A DNA stretch of 64,000 bases, from assembly GCA_963811685.1 (NCBI GenBank), contig CAWESK010000009.1, positions 158,283 to 222,282 on the forward strand. The letters are read 5' to 3'. This document shows positions 18,880 through 29,065 of the stretch, one piece after another. The notes under the pieces were generated by a model, which was not told the DNA's origin, did no database searches, and saw only the letters and a program-made list of their open reading frames with translations. This DNA is from CAIWHR01 sp963811685. GTDB lineage: Bacteria > Pseudomonadota > Gammaproteobacteria > Burkholderiales > Casimicrobiaceae. A program made the position numbers and the translations under genes. The number at the start of each line of letters is the position of its first letter. Positions within the stretch are counted from its first letter, which is position 1.

Positions 18880-21399
18880 TCACTCCTCCAGCGCGAGCCG
18901 GCAGGCCTCGTCCTCGCTCATCGTTGCGCCTTCGGCGAGGAGGCGCTCCAGCTCGGTAGCGGTGAGCTTCTCGCCCAGCAGCGCGCGCACACGGGCGAGG
19001 GCACGTGCTTCGTTGGGCTGGCGCTTTGCGGCCGTTGCCAAGTGTGCCGCGTCCGCGTAGCCCGCAATTCGAGCGGCATTGATCTGCTTCCCAGCCAACG
19101 CAGCCCGCAGCGCGAGATGATCCATGCAGCACCACGCTGAACCGACCTCGCTCCGCAAAGGCAACCCCTCGCGCGCTGCAGCAAGCGCAAGATCAAGCTC
19201 GCCGCGTTCGACGTGTACGCCCGCCAGATTGGTGAGAAACCTGCCTACGAGCTGCGCCTTTCGTCCGGTTTGGCGCGCCAGAGCGATCGCTTCACGACAG
19301 CGGACCAGCGCAGTGTCGAGGTCGCCGGCCGTCCAGGCCAGCTCGGCAAGGTTGGAGAGCGCGGCAGACTCCACGCGCTGCGCACCTGCCTGCCGGCATA
19401 TCGAGATTACCCTCTCGAACTCCGCCCGCGCACTGCCCAAGTCTCCCTCAAACCATTTCAGGGTCCCGAGTGCGAGCGAATATTGAGCGAGCGCCTTGGG
19501 GTATCCAGCGCGCTCCAACAGCGGACGCACCTCGCCGAGAATGGGACCCGCCTGTTCCGTGCGACCAAAGTGGACGAGCTCCATGCCGATGCGCACGAGT
19601 GAGAGGCCCGCGCCGAATACATCGCCGCTGCGACGATACAGATCCAGAGCGCACTCGTAGGCTCCCAGCGTTTCGGTGGACAGCGCCTGCCCTCCCATGA
19701 AGCCGAGCCAGAACCACAGCCGCGCTTGATCGGTGTGCGGCGTGCTGGGCCCGATCGCTGCAAGCGCGGCATGCAGCCGCTGCGAACCCTCGCGCGACAG
19801 ACCTGCCTCGGTCCACAACGGCGTGCTTCCGGCGGAGAGACTCAAGCCTATGGCAAGGTCTCCACCGGATCCAAACGCCCAGTCCAGTGCGGCGCGAACG
19901 TTATCCAGCTCCGGAAAGTAGCGTATCCGCCAGTCCCGATCAGACAAGCGCCACCAGTCGTCGGGAGAGGGCTCGAACAGGGCGCGGCAGTACTCTGCAT
20001 GGCGACGCCTGCGCGCTTCGATCTCGCCCACTTCGGCGAGTTTTTCGACAGCGTATGCCCGGGTTGTCTCGAGCAGTCGATAGCGCGCCTTCCCTTCGCT
20101 TGTATCGGCAATGACTAGCGAGCGCGCGACGAGCTGCGACAGCAGGTCGATGACCGCGAACTCGTCGATGTTCGTATCGGAAGCGACCGCTGAAGCCGCC
20201 TCGACGGTGAAACTGCCGGGGAAGATCGAGAGACGGCGCAGCACCACGCGTTCGGCTTCCGCAAGCAGGTCGTAGCTCCAGTCCAGCGTCGCCCGCAGCG
20301 TCTGCTGCCGTGCCAGCGCGGTACGCGATCCGCCCGTGAGCAACCGGAAGCGGTCACTCAGGCGGGCATTGATCTCTTCCACCGATAGCGACCGGGCGCG
20401 GCCAGCGGCAAGCTCGAGCGCCAGCGGAATGCCGTCGAGGTGGATGCAAAGCTCCGCCGCTGGAGAAGCGCTGGCGGCGGTAAGCTCGAAGTCGGGAAGT
20501 TGGCACTGCACGCGCTCGACGAACAACTGGACCGCCTCTGAACGCCCCATCATCTCAGTGCTCGCTCCACGCTCAGGCAGCGACAGCGGTAACAGCGGGT
20601 AGATCTGCTCGCCAGCAACGCGGAGGGGCTCGCGACTGGTAGCCATGATGGTCGCCCCTTTCGCCTCGCCAAGCACGGCGTCAACGAGCCGTGCGCAGGC
20701 CTCGAGCAGGTGCTCGCAATTATCCAGGAGCAGCAGGACCTGCCGCGACTTGAGGTGCGAGCGCAGCGACTCGATAGGCGGCTTGCCGACCCTCTCTTGC
20801 ACGCCGAGCGCTTGCGCCACGGTCGTCGGCACCAGCGAGGGATCTTGGATCGCGGCCAATTCCGCCAGCCACACCCCGTCGCGGTAGGCATCGATCACCT
20901 CGGCGGCAACTTGCAACGCGAGGCGAGTCTTGCCGATGCCGCCGACGCCGACGAGCGTCAGCAAGCGTTTCCCCGGCAGCAATCGCTTGATTTCGACGAG
21001 CTCGCGCTCGCGGCCGACGAACGACGTCAGTTGCTGTGGCAGGTTCGAATGTTGAACGCGGCTGCCCGGGTCTTTGGCATCCCGGATCGCGGTGACCGGC
21101 CCGACGAACCGGTAACCGCGCCGCGCGAGCGTCTCGATCCAGCCTTCGCCGCCCGTTGTCCGGGCAAGAACACGCCGAATCGCGGAGATCTGGACCGCCA
21201 GGTTGCTGTCTTCGACCACGACCCCCGGCCACGCCGCATCGATGATGGTTCCCTTGGAGACATACTCGCCAGGGTGCTCGACGAGAGTGCGCAGAACCGC
21301 GACCCCGCGCGCGCCGAGCGTGACCGGTACTCCCGATTGACCGAGCACGCCCGCTTCGGCGTCGAGCTGGAACGGCCCGATTTCATAGACGGTGCTCAC
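18880..21399 (-). CDS. Winged-helix/ATPase/TPR transcriptional regulator (AfsR- or CadC-like)
   Basis: An 839-residue signal-transduction ATPase. Residues 1-95 are an OmpR/CadC-type winged helix (YEIGPFQLDAEAGVL, then GRGYRF-like RRGYRFVG). Residues 110-400 are an NB-ARC/AAA-type ATPase with Walker A GVGGIGKTRLAL and Walker B LLLLDNCEH. Residues 480-839 are helical TPR-like repeats. Such proteins bind DNA and are switched by nucleotide and an unknown ligand. I chose GTG at 21399 because AGGAG lies eight bases upstream; a longer frame from 21423 would place that AGGAG inside the gene. It converges on the substrate-binding protein gene, which could be its target or simply a neighbour. Confidence 0.88.
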   Translation of the reverse strand: MSTVYEIGPFQLDAEAGVLGQSGVPVTLGARGVAVLRTLVEHPGEYVSKGTIIDAAWPGVVVEDSNLAVQISAIRRVLARTTGGEGWIETLARRGYRFVGPVTAIRDAKDPGSRVQHSNLPQQLTSFVGRERELVEIKRLLPGKRLLTLVGVGGIGKTRLALQVAAEVIDAYRDGVWLAELAAIQDPSLVPTTVAQALGVQERVGKPPIESLRSHLKSRQVLLLLDNCEHLLEACARLVDAVLGEAKGATIMATSREPLRVAGEQIYPLLPLSLPERGASTEMMGRSEAVQLFVERVQCQLPDFELTAASASPAAELCIHLDGIPLALELAAGRARSLSVEEINARLSDRFRLLTGGSRTALARQQTLRATLDWSYDLLAEAERVVLRRLSIFPGSFTVEAASAVASDTNIDEFAVIDLLSQLVARSLVIADTSEGKARYRLLETTRAYAVEKLAEVGEIEARRRRHAEYCRALFEPSPDDWWRLSDRDWRIRYFPELDNVRAALDWAFGSGGDLAIGLSLSAGSTPLWTEAGLSREGSQRLHAALAAIGPSTPHTDQARLWFWLGFMGGQALSTETLGAYECALDLYRRSGDVFGAGLSLVRIGMELVHFGRTEQAGPILGEVRPLLERAGYPKALAQYSLALGTLKWFEGDLGSARAEFERVISICRQAGAQRVESAALSNLAELAWTAGDLDTALVRCREAIALARQTGRKAQLVGRFLTNLAGVHVERGELDLALAAAREGLPLRSEVGSAWCCMDHLALRAALAGKQINAARIAGYADAAHLATAAKRQPNEARALARVRALLGEKLTATELERLLAEGATMSEDEACRLALEE

Positions 21400-21608
21400 A
21401 TCGCGCGCTCCTGTTAGCTCCAACGTCTCGGATCTTGTCCTACAAGCCGGATGCGACCACGAACCGGTTTGCGAGCAATTCCTCGACAGCGAAACTTTTA
21501 TAGTTTTTTGAGAGCTTTTTCAAGACTTCGTTCGCAACTGCGATGAACATTCGGACCATCATCCGGGCGGAGTGAGCAACATCGGCACGAAGGTACGGGA
21601 GCGGGATC

Positions 21609-21992
21609 ATGAACGGCATTCAGGGACAGGTGTTGCGAATGAGCCAGCGGCGCGAAGCTGCGATCTATCTGCGCAAGGGCACGCTTTGGGTCGCCGACTT
21701 CATCGACGGCGACGGCGAGATCGTCGAGGCCAGCACATGGTTTCGCTTCAACTGCGGCGCGCTATCGGCCTACCACGCGCGGCGGCGCATGGTTCGCGAG
21801 TCTGCGATCCCGCTCTCCGCGGAACTCGTCGACCGAATCGAGACCCTGCATCATCCCGCGCAGCCAACGAAGACCGATAGCGTAATGGCGTCGGAAGACG
21901 ATGACGCCAGGTCGCCGCGACCGCGAAGCGCGATCGCACGAATTCTCCGCGCCTGCTCAAGCGTACACCAGCGAATCAAGGGGAAGCGGTGA
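21609..21992 (+). CDS. Conserved hypothetical protein, 127 residues
   Basis: Not recognised to function. The N-terminal half has a compact pattern (EAAIYLRKGTLWVADFIDG, then STWFRFNCG) of a type seen as an uncharacterised protein in Burkholderiales. The C-terminal third is charged and of low complexity, rich in Ser, Arg and Asp. There is no signal peptide or membrane helix. GGAG lies upstream of the ATG. Its promoter region is shared with the divergent regulator; 21485-21530 is markedly AT-rich. It ends 109 bases before the peroxidase gene. Confidence 0.6.
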   Translation: MNGIQGQVLRMSQRREAAIYLRKGTLWVADFIDGDGEIVEASTWFRFNCGALSAYHARRRMVRESAIPLSAELVDRIETLHHPAQPTKTDSVMASEDDDARSPRPRSAIARILRACSSVHQRIKGKR

Positions 21993-22101
21993 GAACGGGC
22001 GATACCCGTTCGAGGACGCCCGCGCAGCCAGCCACAGCGCGCATGCAGCTCGTGCGCGAACCGCACGAGGTCGAGCTCCATTCCTACGAGGAGAACGGAC
22101 G

Positions 22102-23532
22102 ATGAACGCCAGGCACGCTTTCCGTTATTCACCGCAGCTGCTGGCCGCCATGCTGGTCGTCAGCGTTCCCGGGGAAGCCGAGAATCCGAGAACATCGCCC
22201 GACATGGTCCCGTTTCCCAATCCGACCGGATTTGCGGCGACGTTCAGCACCACCGGTTCGATCGACTTCGGCAGTCCGTTCTTCCAGAGCCTCGGCACCA
22301 ACGGACGCAGTTGCGGAACGTGCCACCAACCGAGCGACGGCTGGACCGTCACGCCGGAGCACATCCAGGCTCGCTTCGATCTGACAGATGGAACCGATCC
22401 AATCTTTCGCACCAACGACGGGTCGAATTCCCCGAACGCCGATGTCTCAACGATTGAAGCGCGGCGCAGCGCGTACAGCATGCTGCTGAACAAAGGGTTG
22501 ATCAGGGTCGGCATATCCCTACCGGAAATCCGCGAATTCGAGCTTATCGCCGTCGACGATCCCTATGGCTATGCAAGTGCCAACGAGCTGTCGTTGTTCC
22601 GCCGCCCGCTGCCGTCGACGAACCTCAAGTTCCTGAGCACGGTGATGGTGGACGGCCGCGAGACGTTTCTGGATCCGACGTCGACCGACTGCATTCTCGG
22701 CACGACCAAATGCTTCGCCTCGATGCATTTCGATTTCGCGCATCAGTCGAATAGCGCGACCGTGGGTCATGCGCAGGCGGCACAACCGCTGACCGACGAG
22801 CAGCGCGAGGCGATTGTGGCGTTCGAGACGACGCTCTTCACGGCGCAGGTTTTCGATCGCGATGCGGGAGAGCTCACGGCACGCCACGCGAACGGCGGAC
22901 CGAAGTACCTCAGCAGCCAGGACTTCTATTTCGGCATCAACGACGTCGTCTCGGGCGACTATCGCACGGGAAGCCTGTTCAATAAAACGGTATTCAAGCT
23001 CTACGCTGCGTGGGATTCGATCGACCGCGGCGGCGCGGACGGGAGCCGTTCCGAAGCGCGTCGCGCGGTCGCCCGCGGCGAGACGCTGTTCAACAGCAAG
23101 CCAATCCAGATTACGGGGGTCAAAGGCTTGAATGACGATCTCAGCGTTCCCATGCTGCAAGGAACCTGCACGACCTGCCATGACACACCCAGCTCGGGCA
23201 ATCACTCGATCCCGGCACCGCTCGATATCGGTCTGACCGATCTGTCGCGCCGCACGCCCGATCTTCCGCTCTATACGCTGCGCAACAAGGCGAACCCGGC
23301 ACTCGTGGTTGAGACCACCGACCCTGGGCGCGCGCTGATTACCGGGAAGTGGAACGACATCGGTCGCTTCAAGGGCCCGATTCTTCGCGGGCTGGCGGCG
23401 CGGGCGCCGTACTTTCACAACGGATCGGCGAAGGACCTGCACGAGGCCGTGGATTTCTACAATACGCGGTTCGGCATCGGTTTCACCGACGAGGAGAAGG
23501 ACGACCTGGTCGCGTTTCTGCTGACGTTGTGA
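22102..23532 (+). CDS. Di-haem cytochrome c peroxidase / MauG-family protein
   Basis: A 476-residue periplasmic protein: signal peptide at residues 1-27, then two c-type haem sites, CGTCH near residue 73 and CTTCH near residue 356. Motifs of the family include FKGPILRGLAARAPYFHNGSA and TDEEKDDLVAFLLTL at the C-terminus. These proteins reduce peroxide with electrons from cytochrome c or, as in MauG, use high-valent haem for protein oxidation. A GAGGAG precedes the ATG. The next readable gene is a Tat-exported carbonic anhydrase, but no functional connection is evident. Confidence 0.9.
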   Translation: MNARHAFRYSPQLLAAMLVVSVPGEAENPRTSPDMVPFPNPTGFAATFSTTGSIDFGSPFFQSLGTNGRSCGTCHQPSDGWTVTPEHIQARFDLTDGTDPIFRTNDGSNSPNADVSTIEARRSAYSMLLNKGLIRVGISLPEIREFELIAVDDPYGYASANELSLFRRPLPSTNLKFLSTVMVDGRETFLDPTSTDCILGTTKCFASMHFDFAHQSNSATVGHAQAAQPLTDEQREAIVAFETTLFTAQVFDRDAGELTARHANGGPKYLSSQDFYFGINDVVSGDYRTGSLFNKTVFKLYAAWDSIDRGGADGSRSEARRAVARGETLFNSKPIQITGVKGLNDDLSVPMLQGTCTTCHDTPSSGNHSIPAPLDIGLTDLSRRTPDLPLYTLRNKANPALVVETTDPGRALITGKWNDIGRFKGPILRGLAARAPYFHNGSAKDLHEAVDFYNTRFGIGFTDEEKDDLVAFLLTL

Positions 23533-23647
23533 CTGTTTCACGTAGCGGCGGGTGGCGACTAAAGCCTGCGCCATCGCCGCCTTGAGGTACGGCAAATTCG
23601 GGTGCGCAGAGCGGTCGATCGCATGTGAGAGTGCGGGCACCGGCCGC

Positions 23648-23672
23648 GGCGTTGCTTGACCCTCGCAACGCC
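23648..23672 (+). repeat. 8-bp inverted repeat downstream of the peroxidase gene
   Basis: GGCGTTGC and GCAACGCC are perfect inverse complements separated by nine bases, about 115 bases after the peroxidase stop. There is no T-run, so a simple Rho-independent terminator is not supported. Nothing else recognisable lies between 23533 and 23804. Confidence 0.35.
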
Positions 23673-23804
23673 ATGGCGTAGCTTTTCCGCGTCCGTTCCA
23701 AACATCCGCTCGGGAAGCCGGGATGCGACGAGGAAAATGCTCGCGCCGACGCTCCCCGTGCATGACTTCTGGTCACGGACCCATGCCCGCAAGGAGATTG
23801 GATC

Positions 23805-24557
23805 ATGTGCGACAAACTCGGACACACTCCGGACCGCGACGGCTCAAGCCGGCGAAATTTTCTCAGGTTGACCGGCACCGCGACTGCGCTCGGGCTTGCC
23901 GGCGGCTCTCTCTTCGCGGGTTCGGCGCGCGCCGATGCGCTGACCAAGGCACAGCGCGACCGATGACGCCGGAGCAGATCATCGAGGTCGATGAAGCGAA
24001 GGGAAACGAGCGCTTTCGCACGGGCGAGCGGAAAAGACCGCAATTACCTGAGACGAGCAGAGGGCGAGCGCCAAGGGGCAGTATCCGGCGGCGGTGCTGC
24101 TCACTTGTATCGACTCACGCGCGCCGGCCGAGGTGATCATGGACCTCGGCATCGGTGACATCTTCAATTGCCGGGTCGCGGGAAACGTCGAAAACGACGA
24201 CATCCTCGGCAGCATGGAGTTCGCCTGCAAACTGGCCGGTGCCAAGGTCGTGCTGGTGATGGGGCACACCTCGTGCGGCGCGATCAAAGGCGCCATCGAC
24301 AACGCCGAGCTGGGCAATCTCACCGGGCTGCTGGCCAAGATCAAACCCGCGGTGCAGGCGACGCAACTACACCGGCGAGCGCTCGGCGAAGAACTACTCT
24401 TTCGTGGATGCCGTGGCGCGCAAGAACGTCGAGTTGACGGTGGCCGACATCCGGAGGGACAGCCCTGTGCTCGCGGAGCTGGAAACCAACGGCGACGATC
24501 AAGATCACCGGCGCGATGTACAACCTGGAAACGGGCGCGGTGGAATTCTTCGACTGA
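23805..24557 (+). pseudogene. Tat-exported beta-carbonic anhydrase, five frameshifts
   Basis: Read across frames, this is a complete beta-carbonic anhydrase (CO2 hydration, periplasmic). The ATG at 23805 opens a twin-arginine signal: SSRRNFLRLTGTATALG, ending SARADA. The zinc/catalytic motifs follow: CIDSRAPAE (Cys, Asp, Arg) and GHTSCGA (His, Cys). The end is GAMYNLETGAVEFFD, then TGA at 24555. Breaks are a missing base near 23961, and extra bases in the A-run at 24032-24035, near 24054, at 24364 and at 24494. Each repair restores family sequence. Such dense damage with preserved residues looks like a poorly resolved stretch and not old decay, but I call it a pseudogene because it cannot be translated as written. 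Confidence 0.8.
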
Positions 24558-24647
24558 TCAGCGCGAGCGCCGTTCGACTCGATGTTCACTTTCAAGATGC
24601 GATGAATTTGGTGCTGTAGTCAGAGCTCCGTTTCCGAAGGCCATCCC

Positions 24648-25808
24648 GTGATCGACCCCGCCGATTCCCATCGCGACATCCGTGACGCGATCCGCGATCT
24701 TTGCGCGCAATACCCGCCCGACTACTTTCGCGGGATCGACGAAGCGCGCGGCTACCCGGAGGCGTTCGTCGACGCGCTCACCAAGGCCGGCTGGCTCGCC
24801 GCGCTGATCCCGCAGGAATACGGCGGATCGGGGCTCGGGCTCACCGAGGCATCCGTCATCATGGAGGAGATCAACCGCGCCGGCGGCAACTCGGGCGCGT
24901 GCCACGGGCAGATGTACAACATGGGGACGCTCCTTCGCCATGGCTCGGAGGAGCAGAAGCGCGCGTACCTGCCGAAGATCGCGAGCGGGGAGCTCCGCCT
25001 GCAGTCGATGGCGGTGACCGAGCCCACCACCGGGACCGATACGACGAGCCTCAAGACCGTCGCGGTCCGCAAGGGCGACAAGTACGTGGCGAACGGGCAG
25101 AAGGTCTGGATCTCGCGCATCCAGCACTCGGACCTCATGATCCTGCTCGCGCGCACGACGCCGCTCGACCAGGTAAAGAAGCGTTCCGAGGGGATGTCGA
25201 TCTTCCTGGTCGATCTGCGCGAGGCGATCGGCCATGGGCTGACGGTGGTGCCGATCATCAACATGGTCAACCACGAGACCAACGAGCTCTTCATCGACAA
25301 CCTCGAGATTCCCGCAGCGAACCTGATCGGCGAGGAAGGCAAGGGCTTCAAGTACATTCTCGACGGGCTCAATGCCGAGCGCACGCTGATCGCTGCGGAA
25401 TGCATCGGCGACGGCTACTGGTTCATCGACAAGGTCGTCGGCTACGCGAAGGAGCGCGTCGTCTTCGGCCGGCCGATCGGCCAGAACCAGGGCGTGCAAT
25501 TCCCGATCGCCCGCGCGTACGTCAACGTCGAGGCGGCGAATCTGATGCGCTACAAGGCCTGTGAGCTCTTCGACGCCCATCGGCCCTGCGGCGCCGAGGC
25601 GAACATGGCGAAGCTGCTCGCCGCCGATGCCTCGTGGGAAGCGGCCAACGCGTGCCTGCAGTTTCACGGCGGCTTCGGTTTCGCCGCCGAGTACGACATC
25701 GAGCGCAAGTTCCGCGAGACGCGCCTCTACCAGGTGGCGCCGATCTCGACCAACCTGATCCTCGCCTACGTGGGCGAGCACGTGCTCGGGCTTCCCCGCT
25801 CGTTCTGA
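24648..25808 (+). CDS. Acyl-CoA dehydrogenase
   Basis: An FAD-dependent acyl-CoA dehydrogenase of 386 residues. Landmarks are IPQEYGGSGLGLTEASV at residues 45-61, MAVTEPTTGTDTTSLKT around 122-138, the FAD-binding stretch VFGRPIGQNQGVQFPIA and FHGGFGFAAEYDIER with the usual catalytic-base region downstream. The GTG at 24648 has AAGG upstream. It starts a plus-strand run with a CoA-transferase two bases later and a MmgE/PrpD protein, so it probably oxidises an acyl-CoA produced by that transferase. Substrate unknown. Confidence 0.95.
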   Translation: MIDPADSHRDIRDAIRDLCAQYPPDYFRGIDEARGYPEAFVDALTKAGWLAALIPQEYGGSGLGLTEASVIMEEINRAGGNSGACHGQMYNMGTLLRHGSEEQKRAYLPKIASGELRLQSMAVTEPTTGTDTTSLKTVAVRKGDKYVANGQKVWISRIQHSDLMILLARTTPLDQVKKRSEGMSIFLVDLREAIGHGLTVVPIINMVNHETNELFIDNLEIPAANLIGEEGKGFKYILDGLNAERTLIAAECIGDGYWFIDKVVGYAKERVVFGRPIGQNQGVQFPIARAYVNVEAANLMRYKACELFDAHRPCGAEANMAKLLAADASWEAANACLQFHGGFGFAAEYDIERKFRETRLYQVAPISTNLILAYVGEHVLGLPRSF

Positions 25809-25810
25809 CC

Positions 25811-26989
25811 GTGCGACCGCTCGAAGGCATCACCGTCGTCACGCTGGAGCACGCGATCGCGGCGCCGTTCTGCACGCGGCAGCTGGCCGACCTCGGCGCG
25901 CGGGTGATCAAGATCGAGCGTCCGGGGGTCGGCGACTTCGCGCGCGGCTACGACGAGCGCGTGCACGGCCTCGCCTCGCACTTCGTCTGGACGAACCGGT
26001 CGAAGGAAAGCCTGACGCTCGACGTCAAGCACCCGGAAGCCGCGAAAATCCTGCAAGCGCTGGTGGCCACCGCGGATGTGCTCGTCCAGAACCTCGCGCC
26101 GGGCGCCGCCGCGCGACTGGGCTTGTCGTACGACGCGCTCGCCGCCGCGAATCCGCGGCTCATCGTCTGCGACATCTCGGGCTACGGCGCCGACGGTCCC
26201 TATCGCGACAAGAAGGCGTACGATTTGCTGATCCAGAGCGAATCCGGCTTCCTCTCCATCACCGGTTCCCCGGACGCACCGGCGAAGGCGGGTTGCTCGA
26301 TCGCCGACATCGCGGCGGCAATGTACGCGTACACCAACATTCTCGCGGCGCTCATCGACCGCGGCCGGAGCGGACGTGGTTGCGCAATCGACGTATCGAT
26401 GCTGGAAAGCATGGTCGAGTGGATGGGCTATCCGCTCTACTACGCGTTCGACGGCGCCGAGCCGCCGCCGCGCGCCGGCGCCGCGCATGCGACGATCTAT
26501 CCCTACGGTCCGTTTCCCGCGGGCGACGGCAAGATCGTGATGCTCGGCTTGCAGAACGAGCGCGAGTGGGCGGTCTTCTGCGACAAGGTGCTCGGGCAGC
26601 GCGCGCTCGCCACCGACGAACGGTTCTCGTCGAACTCGCGGCGTACGGCGGCGCGCGACGAGCTTCGCGCGCTCATCGTCGATGCGTTCCGGCCGCTCAC
26701 CGCCGCGCAGGTGATCGAGCGGCTCGACGGCGCGCAGATCGCGAATGCGCGGATGAACGACATGAAGGACGTGTGGGCGCATCCGCAGCTCGCCGCGCGC
26801 AAGCGGTGGGTCGATGTCGACACGCCGGCGGGCCGGGTGCCGGCGGCGCTGCCTCCCGGCGTGCCGCCATCATCGTCGCCGCGAATGGACGCGGTGCCCT
26901 CTCTCGGCCAGCATACGGCCGCCATACTGCGCGAGCTGGGCTATGCGGACGACGACATCGCGCGACTGCACGCCGCGAAAGTGATCTGA
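25811..26989 (+). CDS. CaiB/BaiF family (class III) CoA-transferase
   Basis: A 392-residue class III CoA-transferase. The family opening RPLEGITVVTLEHAIAAPFC is at residues 2-21. ADLGARVIKIERPGVGDFAR follows, and the catalytic Asp appears in the YDLLIQSESG region after SGYGADGPYRDKKAY. It swaps CoA between an acyl-CoA donor and a carboxylic acid. The GTG start is two bases after the acyl-CoA dehydrogenase stop, and the TGA shares one base with the ATG of the next gene. It most likely activates the acid that the neighbouring enzymes degrade. Confidence 0.94.
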   Translation: MRPLEGITVVTLEHAIAAPFCTRQLADLGARVIKIERPGVGDFARGYDERVHGLASHFVWTNRSKESLTLDVKHPEAAKILQALVATADVLVQNLAPGAAARLGLSYDALAAANPRLIVCDISGYGADGPYRDKKAYDLLIQSESGFLSITGSPDAPAKAGCSIADIAAAMYAYTNILAALIDRGRSGRGCAIDVSMLESMVEWMGYPLYYAFDGAEPPPRAGAAHATIYPYGPFPAGDGKIVMLGLQNEREWAVFCDKVLGQRALATDERFSSNSRRTAARDELRALIVDAFRPLTAAQVIERLDGAQIANARMNDMKDVWAHPQLAARKRWVDVDTPAGRVPAALPPGVPPSSSPRMDAVPSLGQHTAAILRELGYADDDIARLHAAKVI

Positions 26990-28385
26990 TGCCGAAAACC
27001 GACGCTCATCCGACGGCGACGCTCGCCCGATTCGCAAGCGAGCTCCGCTTCGACGATATCCCCGCCGCTGTCGTGCGCCGCGCCGAAGACCTGCTGCTCG
27101 ACTGGATCGGCTCCGCGCTCGCGGGCAAGGGTGCGCGCCCCGTCGAGTCGATCGAGCGGTTCGCATTGCAGATGGGGCCGGCCGGCGGCGCCTCCGAGGT
27201 GCTGATCTCGCGCCGCCTCACCTCCCCGCTTTTCGCCGCGATGGTCAACGCCGCCGCCTCGCATTTCGCCGAGCAGGACGACGTGCACAACGGCTCCGTG
27301 TTCCATCCCGGCGCCGTCGTGTTCCCGCCGGCGCTCGCGGTTGCACAAGCGCTCGGGATCTTCCGGGCGCGACTTGCTGACCGCCGCCGTCGCCGGCTAT
27401 GAAGTCGGCATTCGGGTGGGCGAATTTCTCGGCCGCTCGCATTACAAGGTCTTCCACACGACGGGCACCGCGGGAACGGTCGCCGCTGCCGCCGCGACGG
27501 GTCGGGTGCTGGGGCTGTCCGCCACCGTGATGCAGCACGCCTTCGGTTCCGCGGGCACGCAGGCGGCGGGCCTCTGGGAATTCCTGCGCGACGCCGCCGA
27601 CTCGAAGCAGCTGCATACGGCGAAAGCCGCCGCCGACGGTCTCCTCGCCGCGTATCTCGCGCGTGACGGCTTCACTGGTGCCGCGCGCATCCTCGAAGGC
27701 GCGCAGGGGATGGCGGCCGGCATGTCGACCGACGCCGATCCCGCGCGTCTCACCGACCGCCTGGGCGAGCGCTGGGCGCTCGACGGAGACGTCATTCAAA
27801 TGGCACGCCGCATGCCGCCATACGCATCCCGCTGCCGACGCACTTCTGAAAGTCGTCGTCGACCACGACTTGGTACCCGGCGACATCGCGCAGGTCACGG
27901 CGCGCGTGCATCAGGCGGCGATCGACGTGCTGGGGCCGGTGACGGACCCGTCGACGGTGCACCAGGCGAAATTCTCGATGGGCACCGTGCTCGCCATCAT
28001 CGCGACATTCCGGCGCGCAGGGCTCGTCGAATTCCAGCAGCATTTCCGCGATCCGCGCGTCACGGCGTTCCGCGAGCGCGTGCGGATGGTGCGCGATGAC
28101 GAGGTCGATGCCGCCTATCCGCAGCGCTGGATCGGCAGCGTCGACGTTACGACGACCGATGGCCGCACGTTGAACGGTCGGATCGACGAGCCCCGCGGCG
28201 ACCCAGGCAACACGCTCTCCCGTGCGGAGGTCGAGGAGAAAGCCATCCGCCTTGCCGACTGGAGCAAAGCCGCAACTCCCGCCGAGATGCGCGCGATTGC
28301 GCAGCGCGTCTTCTCGCTCGCAGATGTGCAGACGGTGGGCATTCTCTTACGCTCCACAACGAGTGCCAGCGCGGAGGCCGCATGA
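26989..28385 (+). CDS. MmgE/PrpD family protein, two frameshifts
   Basis: Belongs to the 2-methylcitrate dehydratase/cis-aconitate decarboxylase fold. As written the frame breaks twice. One extra G at 27355-27357 separates the N-terminal 120 residues from GRDLLTAAVAGYEVGIRVGE. A second extra G at 27785-27786 separates that part from SFKWHAACRHTHPAADALL, a highly conserved family motif. Repairing both gives a protein of about 465 residues ending at 28383, typical for the family. It is preceded by a CoA-transferase and followed, with an ATGA overlap, by a methyltransferase. The substrate is probably a branched or unsaturated di- or tricarboxylic acid. Confidence 0.87.
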
Positions 28386-29033
28386 CCACGGACCGCCCAC
28401 CGTCTTCGTCGGCGCACACGGTGAACGATTTCGATGCGCGGGCGGCAACCTGGGACGACGACCCCACCAAGGTCGCGCGCGCCCGCGCAATCGCGCAGGC
28501 GATCGAGCGCGAGACGCCGCTGGCGAGCTCGATGACCGCGCTCGAATACGGCGCCGGCACCGGCCTCCTCGGCTTCATGCTTCGCGATCGATTCGCCGAC
28601 TTGACGCTCGCCGACATCTCCGAGGGCATGCTGGAGGTGGCGACGCGAAAGGTCGCCGCGGCCCGCGATCCGCATGTGCGCGCCGTCAAGCTCGACCTCA
28701 TGACCGAAATGCCCGCGGATCGCTACGACGTCATCTTCTCGGCGATGACGCTGCATCACATTCCGGACACGGCAGGGATCCTGCGCCGCTTTCATGCCGC
28801 GCTGAAGCGGCCCGGATTCCTGTGCCTCGCCGATCTCGACACCGAGGACGGCTCGTTCCACGGCGCCGGCTTCGACGGCCACCTCGGGTTCGACCGCGAC
28901 CAACTCGCGCAAAAGGCGCGCGCGGCCGGGTTCACGGGCGTGCGCTTCGTAACCGCCTACGAAATGACGAAGGCCGTCGCGGACGGACACGCGCACGTTT
29001 CCCATCTTCCTGATGATCGCGGCCACGGCGTAA
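28382..29033 (+). CDS. Class I SAM-dependent methyltransferase, one frameshift near the C-terminus
   Basis: A methyltransferase of about 216 residues. It has FDARAATWDDDPTKVARA at the N-terminus, the SAM site LEYGAGTGLLGFML near residues 55-68 and FSAMTLHHIPDTAGILR after the acidic loop. One extra C at 28988 destroys the end; removing it gives RTFPIFLMIAATA and a TAA at 29031, the usual short hydrophobic ending of this family. Without the repair the frame runs on antisense through the ligase gene. The ATG overlaps the MmgE/PrpD stop by four bases, so it belongs to that operon. The substrate is unknown. Confidence 0.85.
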
Positions 29034-29065
29034 CCGATGCGGCGCACCGAATCGCCGGGCATCCG

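Noticed and set aside
23648..23672. Intrinsic terminator after the di-haem peroxidase gene
   Set aside because: The 8-bp stem is good, but no T-run follows it and it lies over 100 bases from the stop, so it is listed only as an inverted repeat.
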